DNA of 64,000 nt from Gadus chalcogrammus (GCF_026213295.1 NC_079418.1:7339341-7403340), one strand, 5' to 3'; positions 22,048-33,621 are shown, numbered from the stretch's first letter. A program made the numbers and translations. The notes: a model not told the origin generated them from the sequence alone.

Positions 22048-24250
22048 CAGTGGTAAGGCTTGAAAATGAGATACGGAAAGCACAGGCAAACAAAGAGTCA
22101 GTGGTGGTTTTTTGATATCGAAAAAGCATATGACATGATGTGGAAGGAAGGTTTGTTAATTAAGTTGTACAAGATGGGGGTAGGTGGAAGGGTTTTTAAC
22201 TGGATAAAGAATTTTTTGTTTGACAGAAAAATACAAGTCCGGATTGGGTCTGAATTGTCAAATAAGTATAAGGTGGGGAATGGCACTCCCCAAGGAAGTG
22301 TAATTAGTCCTTTATTGTTTATAATGATGATAAATTATGTTTTTTCAAAGGTACCAGAGGATATAGGAAGTTCTCTGTTTGCAGACGATGGGGCTTTGTG
22401 GAAAAGGGGAAGAAATGTGATGCATATTATTAGTGAAGTCCAGTCTGCAATTGATGGGGTGACAGAGTGGCGATTTGACTGGGGGTGCAGATTTTCGGTA
22501 GAAAAAATTCAAACTGTATTTTTCACTAGGAAAATAATTGAGGATGGGATGAAATTGAGGATGTATGGGAAAGAGTTGGAAAGAGTTGGCTCATTTAAAT
22601 ATTTGGGACTTATTTTTGATTCTAGGGTAACATGGGCAGACCATATTAGGAAGATTGAGGATAAATGCAAAAAGGTAATAAATGGGATGAGATGTTTGAC
22701 TGGTAGGGATTGGGGAGCGAGCTGTTCAGCTTTAAAGACTATATATGTAGCTATGATTAGATCTGTGTTTGATTATGGGTGCATAGTGTATGGGTCAGCT
22801 GCAGTGTCTCTCTTGAGAAAGCTGGACGTGATTCAGGCTAAGGCATTAAGGGTATGCAGTGGGGCTTTTAAATCATCACCAGTGCCTGCTCTGCAGGTAG
22901 AAATGGGGGAAATGCCACTGGAGTTGAGAAGGAAACAATTGATGGGGAACTATTGGGCTAATCTGCGAGGGCACAGTGAATCTCACCCCACAAAAGGAGT
23001 GTTGAAAGAGTGCTGGGTTTATGGGAAGTGTGAGAGGAATCATTTTGGTCGGGTGGGGAATGATATAGCGAAAGAGTTTGGTGTGGGTGAATTGAAGCTT
23101 AGTCCAACAGTGGTATATCCATTAATGCCGCCATGGAGGATGGTGTGGCCAGAGGTGGACTGGTTTGTGTTGGATATAAAGAAGAGAGAGAGAGAACAGA
23201 TAGACCTGGCTAGTGTTTTTAATATTCATCTTCTTATAGAGTACAGTGAGTATGTTCATGTTTTTACAGATGGTGCCAAACAACCTGAGACAGGAGTGAC
23301 AGGGTTTGGAGTAGTTGTTCCATCAAAAAGAATAGAGTTTAATAGAAGAACATCAGATAATTTAAGCGTTTATACAGTGGAGATGTTGGGGGTGCTGGTC
23401 GCATTAAAATGGGTGGAATCAAGTACAGTTGAAAAAATTGTGATCTGTACAGATTCAGCATCAGTTTTGGCAAGTATGAGGTCTTTTTATTCAAGTAGTC
23501 GCCAAGGTTTGTTATATGAAGTTCTACAGTCAATCACGAGAATCGTTCAGCAGGGGAGGCAAATACATTTTTTATGGGTTCCAGCTCATGTAGGGGTGAA
23601 GGGAAATGAGAAAGCCGATAAGATGGCGAAGAAGGCATTGGAGAAGGAAAAAGTAGAAATGAATATCAGTTTAAGTAAGGCAGAAGTTAAAAGCCTGATA
23701 TGGGGAAAAGTTAACAAAATGTGGCAAGACAAATGGGACAGTGAGGAGAAAGGGAGATATTTATATAATATTCAAAAAAGTGTTAATGTTAAAATAAGGT
23801 ATAGTGGTCAGAGGAAGGATGAACAAATTTTGATAAGGTTAAGGTTGGGGCACAGTGCACTAAATAAAACAATGAATTTGATAGGAAAACACCCCACTGG
23901 ATTATGTGAGGGGTGCCAGGTAGAGGAGACAGTGGAACATGTTTTAATGAACTGTAGTGGTTATGGGATGGAGAGGGAAAGTATGAAAAATCAATTGAGA
24001 GAATTGGGTATGCAGGAGTATACTTTGGAAAATATTTTAAGATTAATGAAGAGGAATTGTATAAAAGTATTGTTTGGCTTTTTGAGAGAAACAGGGTTAT
24101 ATGATAGGATATAGAGTAGAAAGAAGGTGTGAATGAGTGAGTGTTTGGATATTTTTGTTTTGATTCATTAACTGGATCAGAAGAGGGCGGTAATGCACCA
24201 AGTTGTGGATGCCAACCGCCGTAAAACCCCAAGAAGAAGAAGAGAAGAAG
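22048..24250 (+). mobile_element. 5'-truncated I-type LINE with RNase H domain
   Basis: It starts inside the RT domain and ends with the 'ccaagttgtggatgccaac' 3' tail followed by (gaa)n. The target word aagaccccgtatt (22035-22047) precedes it, and aagaccccg recurs directly after the tail (24248-24256); the rest of that copy is cut off by the next insertion. That gives a target duplication of about 13 bp, typical of target-primed reverse transcription. Confidence 0.85.
22060..24114 (+). CDS. LINE ORF2 fragment: reverse transcriptase + RNase H + zinc knuckle, open throughout
   Basis: 684 codons remain open. RT motifs are FDIEKAYDMMW, GTPQGSVISPLLF and SSLFADDGALW. The RNase H domain starts near residue 400 with the catalytic residues in FTDGAKQP (D), YTVEMLGVLVALKW (E), ICTDSASVL (D) and GNEKADKMAK (D). 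A C-terminal CEGC...EHVLMNC motif forms a CCHC-type knuckle. The endonuclease and RT finger regions are missing because of 5' truncation, so the Met at 22060 is not a native start. RNase H places it in the I group (Nimb or I type); the exact clade is not determined. The open frame suggests a young insertion. Confidence 0.88.
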   Translation: MKMRYGKHRQTKSQWWFFDIEKAYDMMWKEGLLIKLYKMGVGGRVFNWIKNFLFDRKIQVRIGSELSNKYKVGNGTPQGSVISPLLFIMMINYVFSKVPEDIGSSLFADDGALWKRGRNVMHIISEVQSAIDGVTEWRFDWGCRFSVEKIQTVFFTRKIIEDGMKLRMYGKELERVGSFKYLGLIFDSRVTWADHIRKIEDKCKKVINGMRCLTGRDWGASCSALKTIYVAMIRSVFDYGCIVYGSAAVSLLRKLDVIQAKALRVCSGAFKSSPVPALQVEMGEMPLELRRKQLMGNYWANLRGHSESHPTKGVLKECWVYGKCERNHFGRVGNDIAKEFGVGELKLSPTVVYPLMPPWRMVWPEVDWFVLDIKKREREQIDLASVFNIHLLIEYSEYVHVFTDGAKQPETGVTGFGVVVPSKRIEFNRRTSDNLSVYTVEMLGVLVALKWVESSTVEKIVICTDSASVLASMRSFYSSSRQGLLYEVLQSITRIVQQGRQIHFLWVPAHVGVKGNEKADKMAKKALEKEKVEMNISLSKAEVKSLIWGKVNKMWQDKWDSEEKGRYLYNIQKSVNVKIRYSGQRKDEQILIRLRLGHSALNKTMNLIGKHPTGLCEGCQVEETVEHVLMNCSGYGMERESMKNQLRELGMQEYTLENILRLMKRNCIKVLFGFLRETGLYDRI

Positions 24251-24256
24251 ACCCCG

Positions 24257-25487
24257 GCTGTTTCCCAATGTCAAGGAAGCATGCTCAACGGCCGCCCTTT
24301 TAAGGACGCTACGTCATAGAACGCCGACAAGCACTGTTCCAATGTTGAGGACACTCGAAAGCCGCCCCATTTTTGCGTCCTTTGTTTTTGAGAATTCCAA
24401 GATTTTTCAAGGATGCATCGCTGCATCCTAGACGAGCCAAAACTACCCACAATCCTCTGCGTTCACTGGGCGGGTTCTTGAAAATGGCAGAGCAGTACAC
24501 GTTCAAACGAAGTGAAGTTATATTAGTTTTCAGAAATATTTTGTGCCGTATTGCTTTTTATAGATTCATCATGTTAATGCAAATAATCAAGCCTAAAGAC
24601 CTGTGCCACTTTTCAAACGTTTTTGCAACTTAATGATACGTTGCTATATTTTGCATGGACGTAGCTGGTGTTAAACACCACTGTCACCAATGTAAATTTA
24701 CTCGCTCACAAGATTACATTATTTATGTATACCTATTTATGTTTGTGTTGAATCGTTTTTTTTTAGGGTCAGCCCAGCAAACGGAGGCTTTTGTGCGCCT
24801 TAGGGTGGCGCACAAACATTTGTTTACCGGTGGAAGGGATAGTGCCACTATCCAATGTTGTAAAATTAATGCACAACCGATCATTTGCAATGTTTGTAAT
24901 TTTTAATGAACGTATATAATTGTATTTTATATGATATACTTATGTGTTCAAAGCACTGGTAGATTGTAGGCATATATGAATGAATGAATCAGATCATATA
25001 TCCAAATAAATACACGCTTATCATCTCTTTCTTTGTCTTTTTCCCCCTGCATAATAGTAATCAACCGCACTGTAAATGTGATGCATGAATTAAGTTCTCA
25101 GACAATTTCACTTAGTTTTATAAAAATTTAATGGATTTTCCTTTTAATAAAGACAATTCGATCAACCACAACAAAGCTTTTGTGACTTCCCCAAAGAGGC
25201 TCCATGCGAAGGAGACATGACCGCATTCATAACAGACAAAATTCAAATAAATATCGATCAGCTTGATTGCTGCCATGTTTTATTCATAAGCTCACATGTG
25301 TTTACAAGCGGACACGCAGTATTAAAAAGCGGAAGCGGAAGCGCTTCCACACTACCAAGTCGTTCCCAAAGTCAGACGTTACAAACGCTAGGAAGCACTC
25401 AAGCTAGCACTCTAGTCTCATCTCCATAGGACGCGACTAGCAAGGACGCGTCCTAGCAAGGCTGCAGCCTTCACTTTGGGAAACAGC
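24257..25487. mobile_element. TIR DNA element without transposase, nested in the LINE target duplication
   Basis: Inverted ends are GCTGTTTCCCAA (left) and TTGGGAAACAGC (right). They are flanked by ccccg on each side (24252-24256 and 25488-25492). Because the ends are G/C palindromic, the duplication could equally be read as 3 bp (ccc), as expected for PIF/Harbinger elements. No transposase ORF is recognisable. It broke the right-hand target duplication of the RNase-H LINE, so it is the youngest of this nest. Confidence 0.75.
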
Positions 25488-27233
25488 CCCCGTATTACCT
25501 TTCCTCCCTTCTCCATCTCTCTAGAAGCACTTACCGCACAAGATCATCTGAGCTTATCAAACTCATCAACCCACTCACCAGGACTACCTTCGGCCGAAAC
25601 TCCTTTCATTTTGCAGCAGCTTTTGACTGGAACAAAATTCAAGACACCCTCAAACTTACAGCTTTCATATCACAGTCTGCCTTCAAGCAGAAACTTAACT
25701 ATGTCTTAGTAGACCCCCCCTGCTCCTGTTGATTCCACTGTTTCTCATTTGCATTACACCCTTCACACACAATATAACATTGACCCATCTTAATTATTAT
25801 TATTATTTATAGTGCATTGGTGTTTTCTATTTTCTTTCTGTTCATAGGTTATGTATTTGTATATCCGTTTTATATTTGTCTAAATTAGTCATGCTTGTGT
25901 TTTTGTTATTTGTACCTTTTATTCCTGGTGGGGCCTCTTGGACCAGATCAATATTGTAAATAAGAAACTGTTCTTAATGTTTTATCTGGAAAAATAAAGG
26001 TTAAATAAATAAATAAAAAGGTGGGACCATGTGTACTGTCGGCAGTCTGCATGCATCCTTCTCCACACGTCCACCAGGCCATGATAATAGACCAGCAGCC
26101 TCAGTGCATGTTGAGAGGCTGGATGTGGCTCTGCATGGTTGCGATCCAATGCCGCATTTTCTGTACAATTAAAATCCCCACCCAAGAATAAATAATCCTC
26201 AGAGTTGCACCTATTTAATTCATCTGCTATTTTTTCTAAAAACAGCTTCCTCTCTGTACCGTTGGTTGGAGCATAGACATTTAGAAAAAACACATTAAAT
26301 TGCTCAAACCGTGCTTTAATTAAAAGCAACCTCCCCATAATAATATGCTCGACCTCCATGGAGACTGGAGAGAAACTCCTCGAGAAGAGGAAGCCCACTC
26401 CTTCACTGAGACTGGTGTTGTGGCTCAGGACTACCTCTCCTTCCCATTCCCTTCTCCACACTCCCTCGTTCTCACAACAACTATGGGTCTCTTGTAGAAA
26501 AAGGACATCCAATTGTTTTGTTTTAAAAGTCTCGTAAATGAGTGCCCTTTTTTTTGCCTCCCTTGCTCCATTAACATTAAGACTTCCCATACTAAAAACG
26601 TCAGTCATGAGTGTGGTATTTAAAACGAAATAAAAAAATAAAAGTAATAAAAACATTAATTTAGTTAAACCACACATTGGAGTTTCTAAGCTCATTGCTT
26701 CATCTGCCTTCTCGCTTTCAGCACCAGTTTCCTCAGTCTATACATTTCCTGGTCTGTAATGCCAGACTCAAGTCGGTTGTTTGCATAAAATCTGGCAGAA
26801 ACATAAAAAGCTGGAATGTCTGGGAAATACTCCTCGATTTTAACTCCTTTTACATTCTTGGTGTCCTGAAGAAAGGACTTAATTTATTTAGTCCGAAGAA
26901 TATATTTTCTTTTGCTGACTGCAACTTAGCTTCTCCATGGGCAAGATGTCGCTGTTGTTAGGGTTGAGGGTGCAGGCAGGCAGGTAGGACCCAGACGCAG
27001 ACGGTTTAGGGAGAACAGCACTTTATTTATGCCTAAAGGCTAAGGCAAGGAACCAGGGAACTCAGGTGACAACAGGGAACAGGGAACACGCAAGACGAAC
27101 AACCACAAAACACGACAGACCATGACAGTACCCCCCCCTTAATGGTCGACTCCCAGGCGACCCACGACAAGCAAAAAAAACGAAGAAAGTCAAACCCAAA
27201 ACGGGTGGGTGGAGGGGCGCCAGGAGGGGGGAA

Positions 27234-28816
27234 TCAAAAAAAAATAAATGGACTGGGGCAGAGCGGAGGGACGTCAGGCGGGCGGCCAGAAAACTGCCCC
27301 AGGGCATGGCAGGGAGCCTCAGGCGGGCGGCCTGGGGGGCAAGCAGAGGCAGAGTGAAGGCGGAACCCTTCAGGAGGCCGGCGGCAAGGACGATGAGGGC
27401 TCAGTCCCTCAGGAGGCCTGCAGCGGCAAGGAGACCCCTCTGAAGGCCAGCAGTGGCGAAGGCGGAAACCTTCAGGAGGCCGGCGAAGGCGAGGTAGAGG
27501 GCGGGTCCCCTCAGGAGGAAGACCAGGTAGAGGGCGGATCCCCTCTAGTGGAAGACCAGGTAGAGGGTGGGTCCCCTCTGGTGGAAGGCCAGGAAGAGGG
27601 CGGGTCCCCTCTGGTGGAAGGCCAGGTAGAGGGCGGGTCCCCTCTGGTGGAAGGCCAGGTAGAGGGCGGGTCCCCTCTGGTGGAAGGCCAGGTAGAGGGC
27701 GGACCCCCTCTGTAGGAAGGCCAGGTAGAGGGCTGGTCCCCTCTGGAGGTAGGCGAGGTAGAGGGCGGACCCCCTCTGGAAGGCGGGACCCCTCAGGAAG
27801 GCAAGGTAGAGGGCTGGTCCCCTCTGGAGGAAGAGGGCGTGCCCCTTCCAAAAGGTTTGGAAGGCGGGACCCCTCTGGAAGGCCTTGAAGAGGAACCCCC
27901 CTCGGGAAGGAGTGGAGGAGGGCCCCCACAGGCAGGAGCGGAGGGCGTGCCTCCCCTGGAAGGTCTGGAGGGCGGGCCCCCTCCGGCAGGAACAGAGGCC
28001 GATCCCCCTCTGGAAGGAGCGGAGTGGGCTCAGGAACCGGACAGGGCTCGGGGACCGGAGTCAGTGCGGGTGCTGGAGTGCCAGGAGGAACCGGGTGGTA
28101 CCCCAAACTCACCACCCCCACTCTGATTGTCCGCAAGGGAGGAGGCTGGTAGCTAGGGACCGGGGGCAGAGGCTGGTAGCGGGGGACCGGGGGCAGAGGC
28201 CGGTAGGGGAGGACCGGGGACAGAGGCTGGTAGCTAGAGACCGGGGAAAGATGCTGGTAGCTGGGGGCCGGGGACAGAGGCTGGTAGCTGGGGGTCGGGG
28301 ACAGAGGCTGGTAGCGGGGGGCCGGGGGCAGAGGCTGGTAGCGGGGGGCCGGGGACAGAGGCTGGTAGCGGGGGGCCGGGGGCAGAGGCTGGTAGCGGGG
28401 GGCCGGGGGCAGAGGCCGGTAGGGGAGGACCGGGGTCAGAGGCTGGTAGCTGGGGGCCGGGGACAGAGGCTGGTAGCTGGGGGCCGGGGGCAGAGGCTGA
28501 GAGCGGGGAACCGGAGGCAGAGGGTGAGAGTAGGAGCGTGGAGGCTTAGGCCGGTCACAAAAGTCTGGTGGCACCGGCATGTAGCTCTCAGGCCAAAAGA
28601 CTGTGGGGCTGAGCAGCTCAACTGCCCACTCGGCAAGGCGTCCTCCAACTCGGGCCTTGACGAGACAGCCCTGCGTGTACGCCCCACGATAGCCTCCTGC
28701 TCCTTCCTGCTGGGAATGTTCTCCCAGAAATCCATTGCTTTCATAATGAACCATAATAAATCCTCCAACTCACGGCTAAATTGATCGTCCGCTGGGTCCA
28801 ATGTTGGTGCTATCAT
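27234..28816 (-). CDS. Proline-rich repeat protein of the non-autonomous LTR element
   Basis: On the minus strand an ORF begins MIAPTLDPADDQFSRELEDL just after the 5' LTR. It shifts frame near 28500-28600 into a long proline-rich ORF ending at 27234. It contains 9-residue repeats (RYQPLPPAP type, 28140-28520) and 11-residue repeats (RPLPGLPPEGT type, 27500-27850). The N-terminus looks like a short gag-like leader; the rest is low complexity. No protease, RT or integrase is present. Whether the protein is made is unknown. Confidence 0.55.
27480..28520. repeat. Two minisatellite blocks inside the LTR element
   Basis: Block one (27480-27850) repeats a unit of about 33 bp of the type 'agggcgggtcccctctggtg'. 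Block two (28140-28520) repeats a 27-bp unit of the type 'cagaggctggtagcgggggg'. Both units are multiples of three and keep the proline-rich frame open. Confidence 0.85.
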
Positions 28817-30614
28817 TCTGTTAGGGTTGAGGGTGCAGGCAGGCAGGTAGGACCCGGACGCAGACGGTTTAGGGAGAACAGCACTTTATTTATGCCTAAA
28901 GGCTAAGGCAAGGAACCAGGGAACTCAGGTGACAACAGGGAACAGGGAACAAGCAGGACGAACAACCACAAAACACGCCATGACAGCTGTCATCCGAGAG
29001 ACTTTCCTCTCCACTGTCACTAACCGTCCTCTCGGTTTGCTTTTTCCCAGTCTGCTTGTCCTTCCCCGACCTGCCTGCCTTTGCCTCACTGCTTTTGCTT
29101 TTAGCCTTCCCTCGGCGTTTTGCTGCAGGCTTTCGCCTTCCTTCTGTTGCTTCCTCCTCCACCAACATCTCCTCCTCTTCTACCTGTTCCGCCCATGAGC
29201 TGCCCTCTTCTCGCCCCTGCACCTCACTGGCTTCACCTACCTCACTTTCTACTGTTTCCCCAGACTCAGCTGGTTTACCCTGCACCTCACTAATCTCACT
29301 CACCTCTTTCATATTTTCCTCCCCACCACTTCCTCCTATTGCCTCTTTAAGTTCCTCACTCAGCCCATTTTCTCCCACCTTTTTGTGTTTTTTACTTAGT
29401 TTTACCCCACTGAGCTCACACTCGCCCACTTCAATCTCAGCTGGCTTACCCTGTGCCTTGCTGATCTCGTTCACTTCTTCAACATTCTTCTCCCCACTAC
29501 TGCTTATTATCTCTATATTTTCCTCACCCATCCCCCTTTCTCCCATTTTTTCATATTTTTTAATTCTTTTTTCCACACTCACCTCACCATCACCCAGCTC
29601 AACCTCACCATTGTGCACTCCTGCACCGTCCTCAGTGTCGCACACGGCAGCCCTGCACACCGTCTTGCGCGGTGCGGCGATCGGCCCCTCGAAAACCGCA
29701 CTCGGCCCCACGACTGCACGCCCCTCCGTTGGGGCCCCCAACCGCGTAACCGAGATCAGCAAAGAGCCCCTCCTCCCCCGCTACAACCGGCGGAGCGGCG
29801 GGGGGCTCCGCTGCACTCCCCGGGCCAGGCGGAGCCGGCTCCCCGCGCCCCGGACAGGTCCTCACCGTGTGTCCCTCCACACCACAACCAAAGCATTTCA
29901 TTACTGACGAGGAAGCAAAAATCACGTAATCATAATCATCTACTTTTACATGGAATCGAAGGTTGAGCTCTGCATCCCGATTGTTAAGTATCATATATAT
30001 GTGTCTCCGGTGAGACACTACGTGTTTCATCAAGGGAGACTTAAACCCAGACAGGATCTCGGTGAGACGACTTTTCCATGTCTGGATAGCTCTCTACAGA
30101 GAAACTCGTCAGTAATAAAAGGAGGGACATTGGACAAAGTTATTCTTGTTGACGACAGCATCAGCGGCAGTACCTGCACAAACATTCCATTCACCGTGAG
30201 CCCCGTCTCAACGAGGCGGTTCACCTTCTCCACCTGGTCCAGGAAGAGGACTACGGCACTGTTCATCCGAGCGGCCGATTTTACACTGCCATGCCTGACT
30301 ACCTCTCCCACCGCCAGCCCAATGTCCTCCACGCTACACGGGAAACCGGCACCAACTTTGATGCCATGTTTCCTCGTGAGCTGAGCGAAACCACCATTTA
30401 CCATGGCGTCCACCCAAGACGCCGACCGGTGATTACGCCGGCAGGCACAACCCCACACACAGAAAACCTAAAACCGCCAGAAAACAAGTGCAAATAAAAA
30501 AACTATCACCAGTGCACTCTCATTAAATTATAATTCATTACAAAACAAAAATAAATCAAGTTTGAAACGCACACCGCTCCTGACTCACTCACACACGACT
30601 CACTCCCAGCATGC

Positions 30615-31001
<387 letters not shown>

Positions 31002-31264
31002 GGAGAGGGAGAGGGGGGGAGAGAGAGAGAGAGAGCTGTAGGGAACACCACCACTACACCGGGGCCTCTGTGATTAATTTTCCCGTATCGATTGAGCAAC
31101 GCGCTCTGATCAACAGTCAACCATGCAAACACTCAATCATCAGATACCGTGTCTCTCCATTCTCCTCCTCTTTCATATTCTGATGATCATATTTTTATTG
31201 ATCGTTATTGATCGTTGAAAAGCATCTTTTGGAGAATGTGTATGTGTGTATGTGTGTATATGTG

Positions 31265-31320
31265 TGTTTGCAGAGAGAGAGAGAAAGGGAGACAGAGAGA
31301 GACAGGAAGAGAGAGAGAGG

Positions 31321-31354
<34 letters not shown>

Positions 31355-31355
31355 C

Positions 31356-31386
<31 letters not shown>

Positions 31387-31445
31387 GACAGAGAGAGACA
31401 CAGAGACAGACAGTCAAAGAGACAGAGAGAGACAGAGAAAGAGGT
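31265..31445. repeat. Degenerate (GA)/(CAGAGA) microsatellite
   Basis: Purine-rich GA, GGGA and CAGAGA units with interruptions. Confidence 0.9.
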
Positions 31446-31494
31446 GTGATTCAGACCCACATCTTGTAAATAAGTCTTCTAAATTGCAGAAATG

Positions 31495-31640
31495 CACATT
31501 TTACACACATTGACACAGACATTCACCCACTCATACATACATTCACACACACATTCACCCACCCATACACACATTCACCCATTCATGCACATATTCACCC
31601 ATTCATGCACATATTCACCCATTCATACACACATTGACAC
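31495..31640. repeat. Minisatellite of 'cacattcacccattcatgca' type
   Basis: Several imperfect tandem copies of a unit of about 20-22 bp (acacattcacccattcat). Confidence 0.8.
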
Positions 31641-31795
31641 ACCAACCACGAAGTCGACCCCTCAGGGCGACAGCCAGCTCGTCAGGAGCAGTCATGGTGA
31701 GGCGTCTCCATGGCACCTCAGGGACACCTCGACACTTAGCTAGGAGGTGCCGGGCATCCAACTAGCAACCTTTAGGTTACCAGGAACTCACCGAC
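31628..31795 (-). mobile_element. tRNA-type SINE fragment
   Basis: The segment 'gcgacagccagctcgtcagg' through 'cacctcgacacttagctagg' to 'caacctttaggtta' closely matches the body of the composite SINE at 57061-57343. The 5S head and 3' tail are not evident here. Confidence 0.6.
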
Positions 31796-31899
31796 TGGTT
31801 TATTGTAGAAGTTTATAGATACAATTCATATTACCTTGAGCTCCAGGCTGCCATGAGAGAGGAAAACTCTACCAAAGTGTGTGTGATGACGGCTTGTTC

Positions 31900-32003
31900 A
31901 ACCTGCTGACCACTGATTGGTCAATGAGCAACAGTTTTGCAGCCTCCCCCAGCCCAAGAGTCCAATCAGCCTCAGACCATTGGATACTTCTGAGACCAGA
32001 CAT
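31900..32003. repeat. Dispersed copy of a segment also present near 61880
   Basis: 'ctgctgaccactgattggtc' and 'cagcctcccccagcccaaga' with 'ccaatcag' recur in the same order at 61882-61945 with small differences. Both copies lie near CA/GA arrays. Confidence 0.6.
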
Positions 32004-32006
32004 CAA

Positions 32007-32342
32007 ACACACGCACGCACACATGCATACATGTACACTAATTTACATATACAAACACACACACATATACAGGCACACATACATACACACATATGCATAT
32101 ACATAGACACAGACGCACACAAACGCACACATACACAGACACTCACACATACATACACACACACGCATACACATACGGACAGACATATACATTTGCACAC
32201 ACATGCAGAGACACCCACAACCACACACATACATACATATATTGACAAACAAACATACTGACAAACATATACCTTTGCACACATACACACACACACAGAC
32301 ACACACACACACACATACATATACACACACACATGCACACAG
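32007..32342. repeat. Degenerate (CA)n / (CATA)n microsatellite
   Basis: CA-rich array with ACATACAC and ACGCACAC variants; ORFs on either strand are repeat artefacts. Confidence 0.95.
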
Positions 32343-32492
32343 ACATTAATATAGAAGCATTGCTATTTGTAGCTAATGTGTTAACGTTTGTTTTGTTGTG
32401 TGTTTTGTGGATTTTGTTTGTACGTATAAATCACCAAAACATGGGAGTTTGTACCGACGATACAAAGCTTATGTTCGGGTTTGACGAGGAAA

Positions 32493-33470
32493 ACAATTCA
32501 ATTCAATTAAATTCAATTTTATTTGTATAGCCCTTAATCACCATTACAGTCTCAAAGGGCTTAACAGGCCAAATATTTGTGACACCCCCCTTTACCCATG
32601 CCCCCACACGGGCAAGAAAAAACTCCCTTGAATCAGCAAGGAAGAAATCTTGAGATGAAACGCAGTGTAGGGGAGCCCTTCTTCCAGGGATGGTCAGGAG
32701 TGCAATGGGTGCCACAATTGACATAGGTAAATACATGCACATCATATTAAAATGGTGATGGGGTTCTGGCCGGTTATCCATGAGGAGAGTCCAGGCATCC
32801 AGTCCAATACCCGCAACACGCTAGAACAGACAGAATAGTGAATTAGAACGGAAAAGTACATAGTGGGAATGTATAATGTAATAAGAAAAGCACAAGCAAA
32901 CTGAGTAGTCGTCACTTCGCATCTGTCGTTTTCACACTCCAAATGCAAGATTATAGAGGTGCGTTTTGAGCTTTCCTTTGAATAGCTCCACAGAGTCAGC
33001 TTCCCTGATCACTGATGGCAGCCTATTCCATAGGAAGGGGGCTCGATAGGCAAATGCTCTCTGTCCAGCCGATTTCTTTTTAACCTTCGGCAGTGAAAGA
33101 AGGCCCGCTCCCGAAGACCGGAGGGACCGAGAAGGACTATAAGGAATAATCAGGTCCTTCAGGTAGGATGGAGATAATCCATGCAAGGCTTTATAGGTTA
33201 GCAATAGCACCTTAAAGTCTGATCTGAAAGTTATTGGTAGCCAGTGTAAAGAGGCGAGAATAGGTGTAATATGATCAAACTTTCTCGTTCTGGTCAGCAG
33301 TCTAGCTGCCGCATTGTGTACCAGCTGTAGACTTTTTGTGGTAGAGTTCGGTAATCCCGAGAACAGTGCATTGTAATAGTCCAGTCTTGACGAAACAAAT
33401 GCATGAATCAGTGTCTCTGCATCCACTGCAGATAACATTGGTCTGATTCTTGCAATGTTTCTCAGATGGA
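32493..33470 (-). mobile_element. 5'-truncated L2-like LINE
   Basis: The minus-strand RT C-terminus is followed by a 3' UTR ending in an 'attgaattg' type tail (plus strand caattcaattcaattaaat). No RT catalytic box is left. Confidence 0.75.
32932..33438 (-). pseudogene. LINE reverse-transcriptase C-terminal fragment
   Basis: 168 codons contain SSRLDYYNALFSGLPN, LQLVHNAAARLLTRTRK, ILASLHWLPI and FLWNRLPSVIRE, the standard thumb/C-terminal signature of L2/CR1-group LINEs. Most of the protein is absent. Confidence 0.85.
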
Positions 33471-33579
33471 AAAAGGCAATTCAGTTGGACAATGAAACAC
33501 AGACAACAACATTTCCATATCTCCTTAATAGTCGGTTTCCTTTGAGGTGTTTTTATTTTCCATTTGGGCAGAAGACAAA

Positions 33580-33581
33580 AG

Positions 33582-33621
<40 letters not shown>

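Larger units (their letters stand above)
21957..26018 (+). mobile_element. 5'-truncated L2-like LINE 3' end inserted in Tx1 copy A, itself carrying two insertions
   Basis: Flanks 21957-22047 and 25493-26018 together read as one RT C-terminus: LRHWLQFIYKTLLGKTPYY, then TRTTFGRNSFHFAAAFDWN. A 3' UTR follows with 'ggggcctcttggaccagat' and a (taaa)n-type tail ending at 26018. Between them lie the RNase-H LINE (to 24250) and a TIR element. The Tx1 endonuclease and RT halves rejoin on either side. Confidence 0.8.
19117..26695 (-). pseudogene. Tx1 ORF2 (endonuclease + reverse transcriptase), split and frameshifted, YADD changed to YAND
   Basis: The endonuclease (26695-26019) shows SLNVNGARE, FLQETHS and LGGDFNCTEN. 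The frame breaks at the 4.06 kb insertion after TWSH and resumes at 21955 with GRISLARLDRFY. The RT has GRRAPGIDGLTVEFYKAYW, CRRAVITLLPKKG, GLISLEQEKALDRVEH and GVRQGCALSGMLY. The catalytic box reads AYANDVIVF, so a catalytic Asp is Asn. The C-terminal domain (LNNLVASQLWHRL) follows. Frames change near 20640, 20140 and 19560. Inactive. Confidence 0.82.
26956..28985 (-). mobile_element. Non-autonomous LTR retrotransposon with perfect 5-bp target duplication
   Basis: Two direct repeats of about 170 bp (26956-27127 and 28819-28985) start TGTTAGGG and end CATGACA on the plus strand, and flank 1.69 kb. GCTGT occurs on both sides (26951-26955, 28986-28990). On the minus strand a polypurine tract AAGGGGGGGG sits just before the 3' LTR, so transcription is leftward. 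There is no pol; the internal region is a proline-rich repeat ORF. The LTRs differ at only a few positions plus a 7-bp indel, so it is fairly young. A tRNA primer site was not recognised. Confidence 0.9.
26888..30405 (-). pseudogene. Tx1 ORF1 (gag-like, CCHC zinc knuckle), split by an LTR element
   Basis: It begins near MVNGGFAQLTRKHG. An RRM-like segment follows (RITLSNVPPFITDEF), then a zinc knuckle MKCFGCGVEGHTVRTC (Cx2Cx4Hx4C). A long acidic, Lys/Glu/Ser-rich tail runs to the LTR insertion at 28985. If the LTR element and one copy of its 5-bp duplication are ignored, the frame continues at 26950 with DILPMEKLSC and stops at 26888. A frameshift lies near 30030 and another just before the acidic tail. 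ORF1 proteins of this clade bind the element RNA. Confidence 0.75.

Noticed and set aside
27248..28784. Plus-strand Gly/Glu-rich ORFs resembling collagen-like or acidic proteins
   Set aside because: They are antisense to the proline-rich ORF and open only because the minisatellite units are multiples of three.
32003..32346. Cys/Val-rich ORFs, looking like a cysteine-rich protein
   Set aside because: Translation of a degenerate CA array; the same applies to 43742-44504 and 63039-63380.
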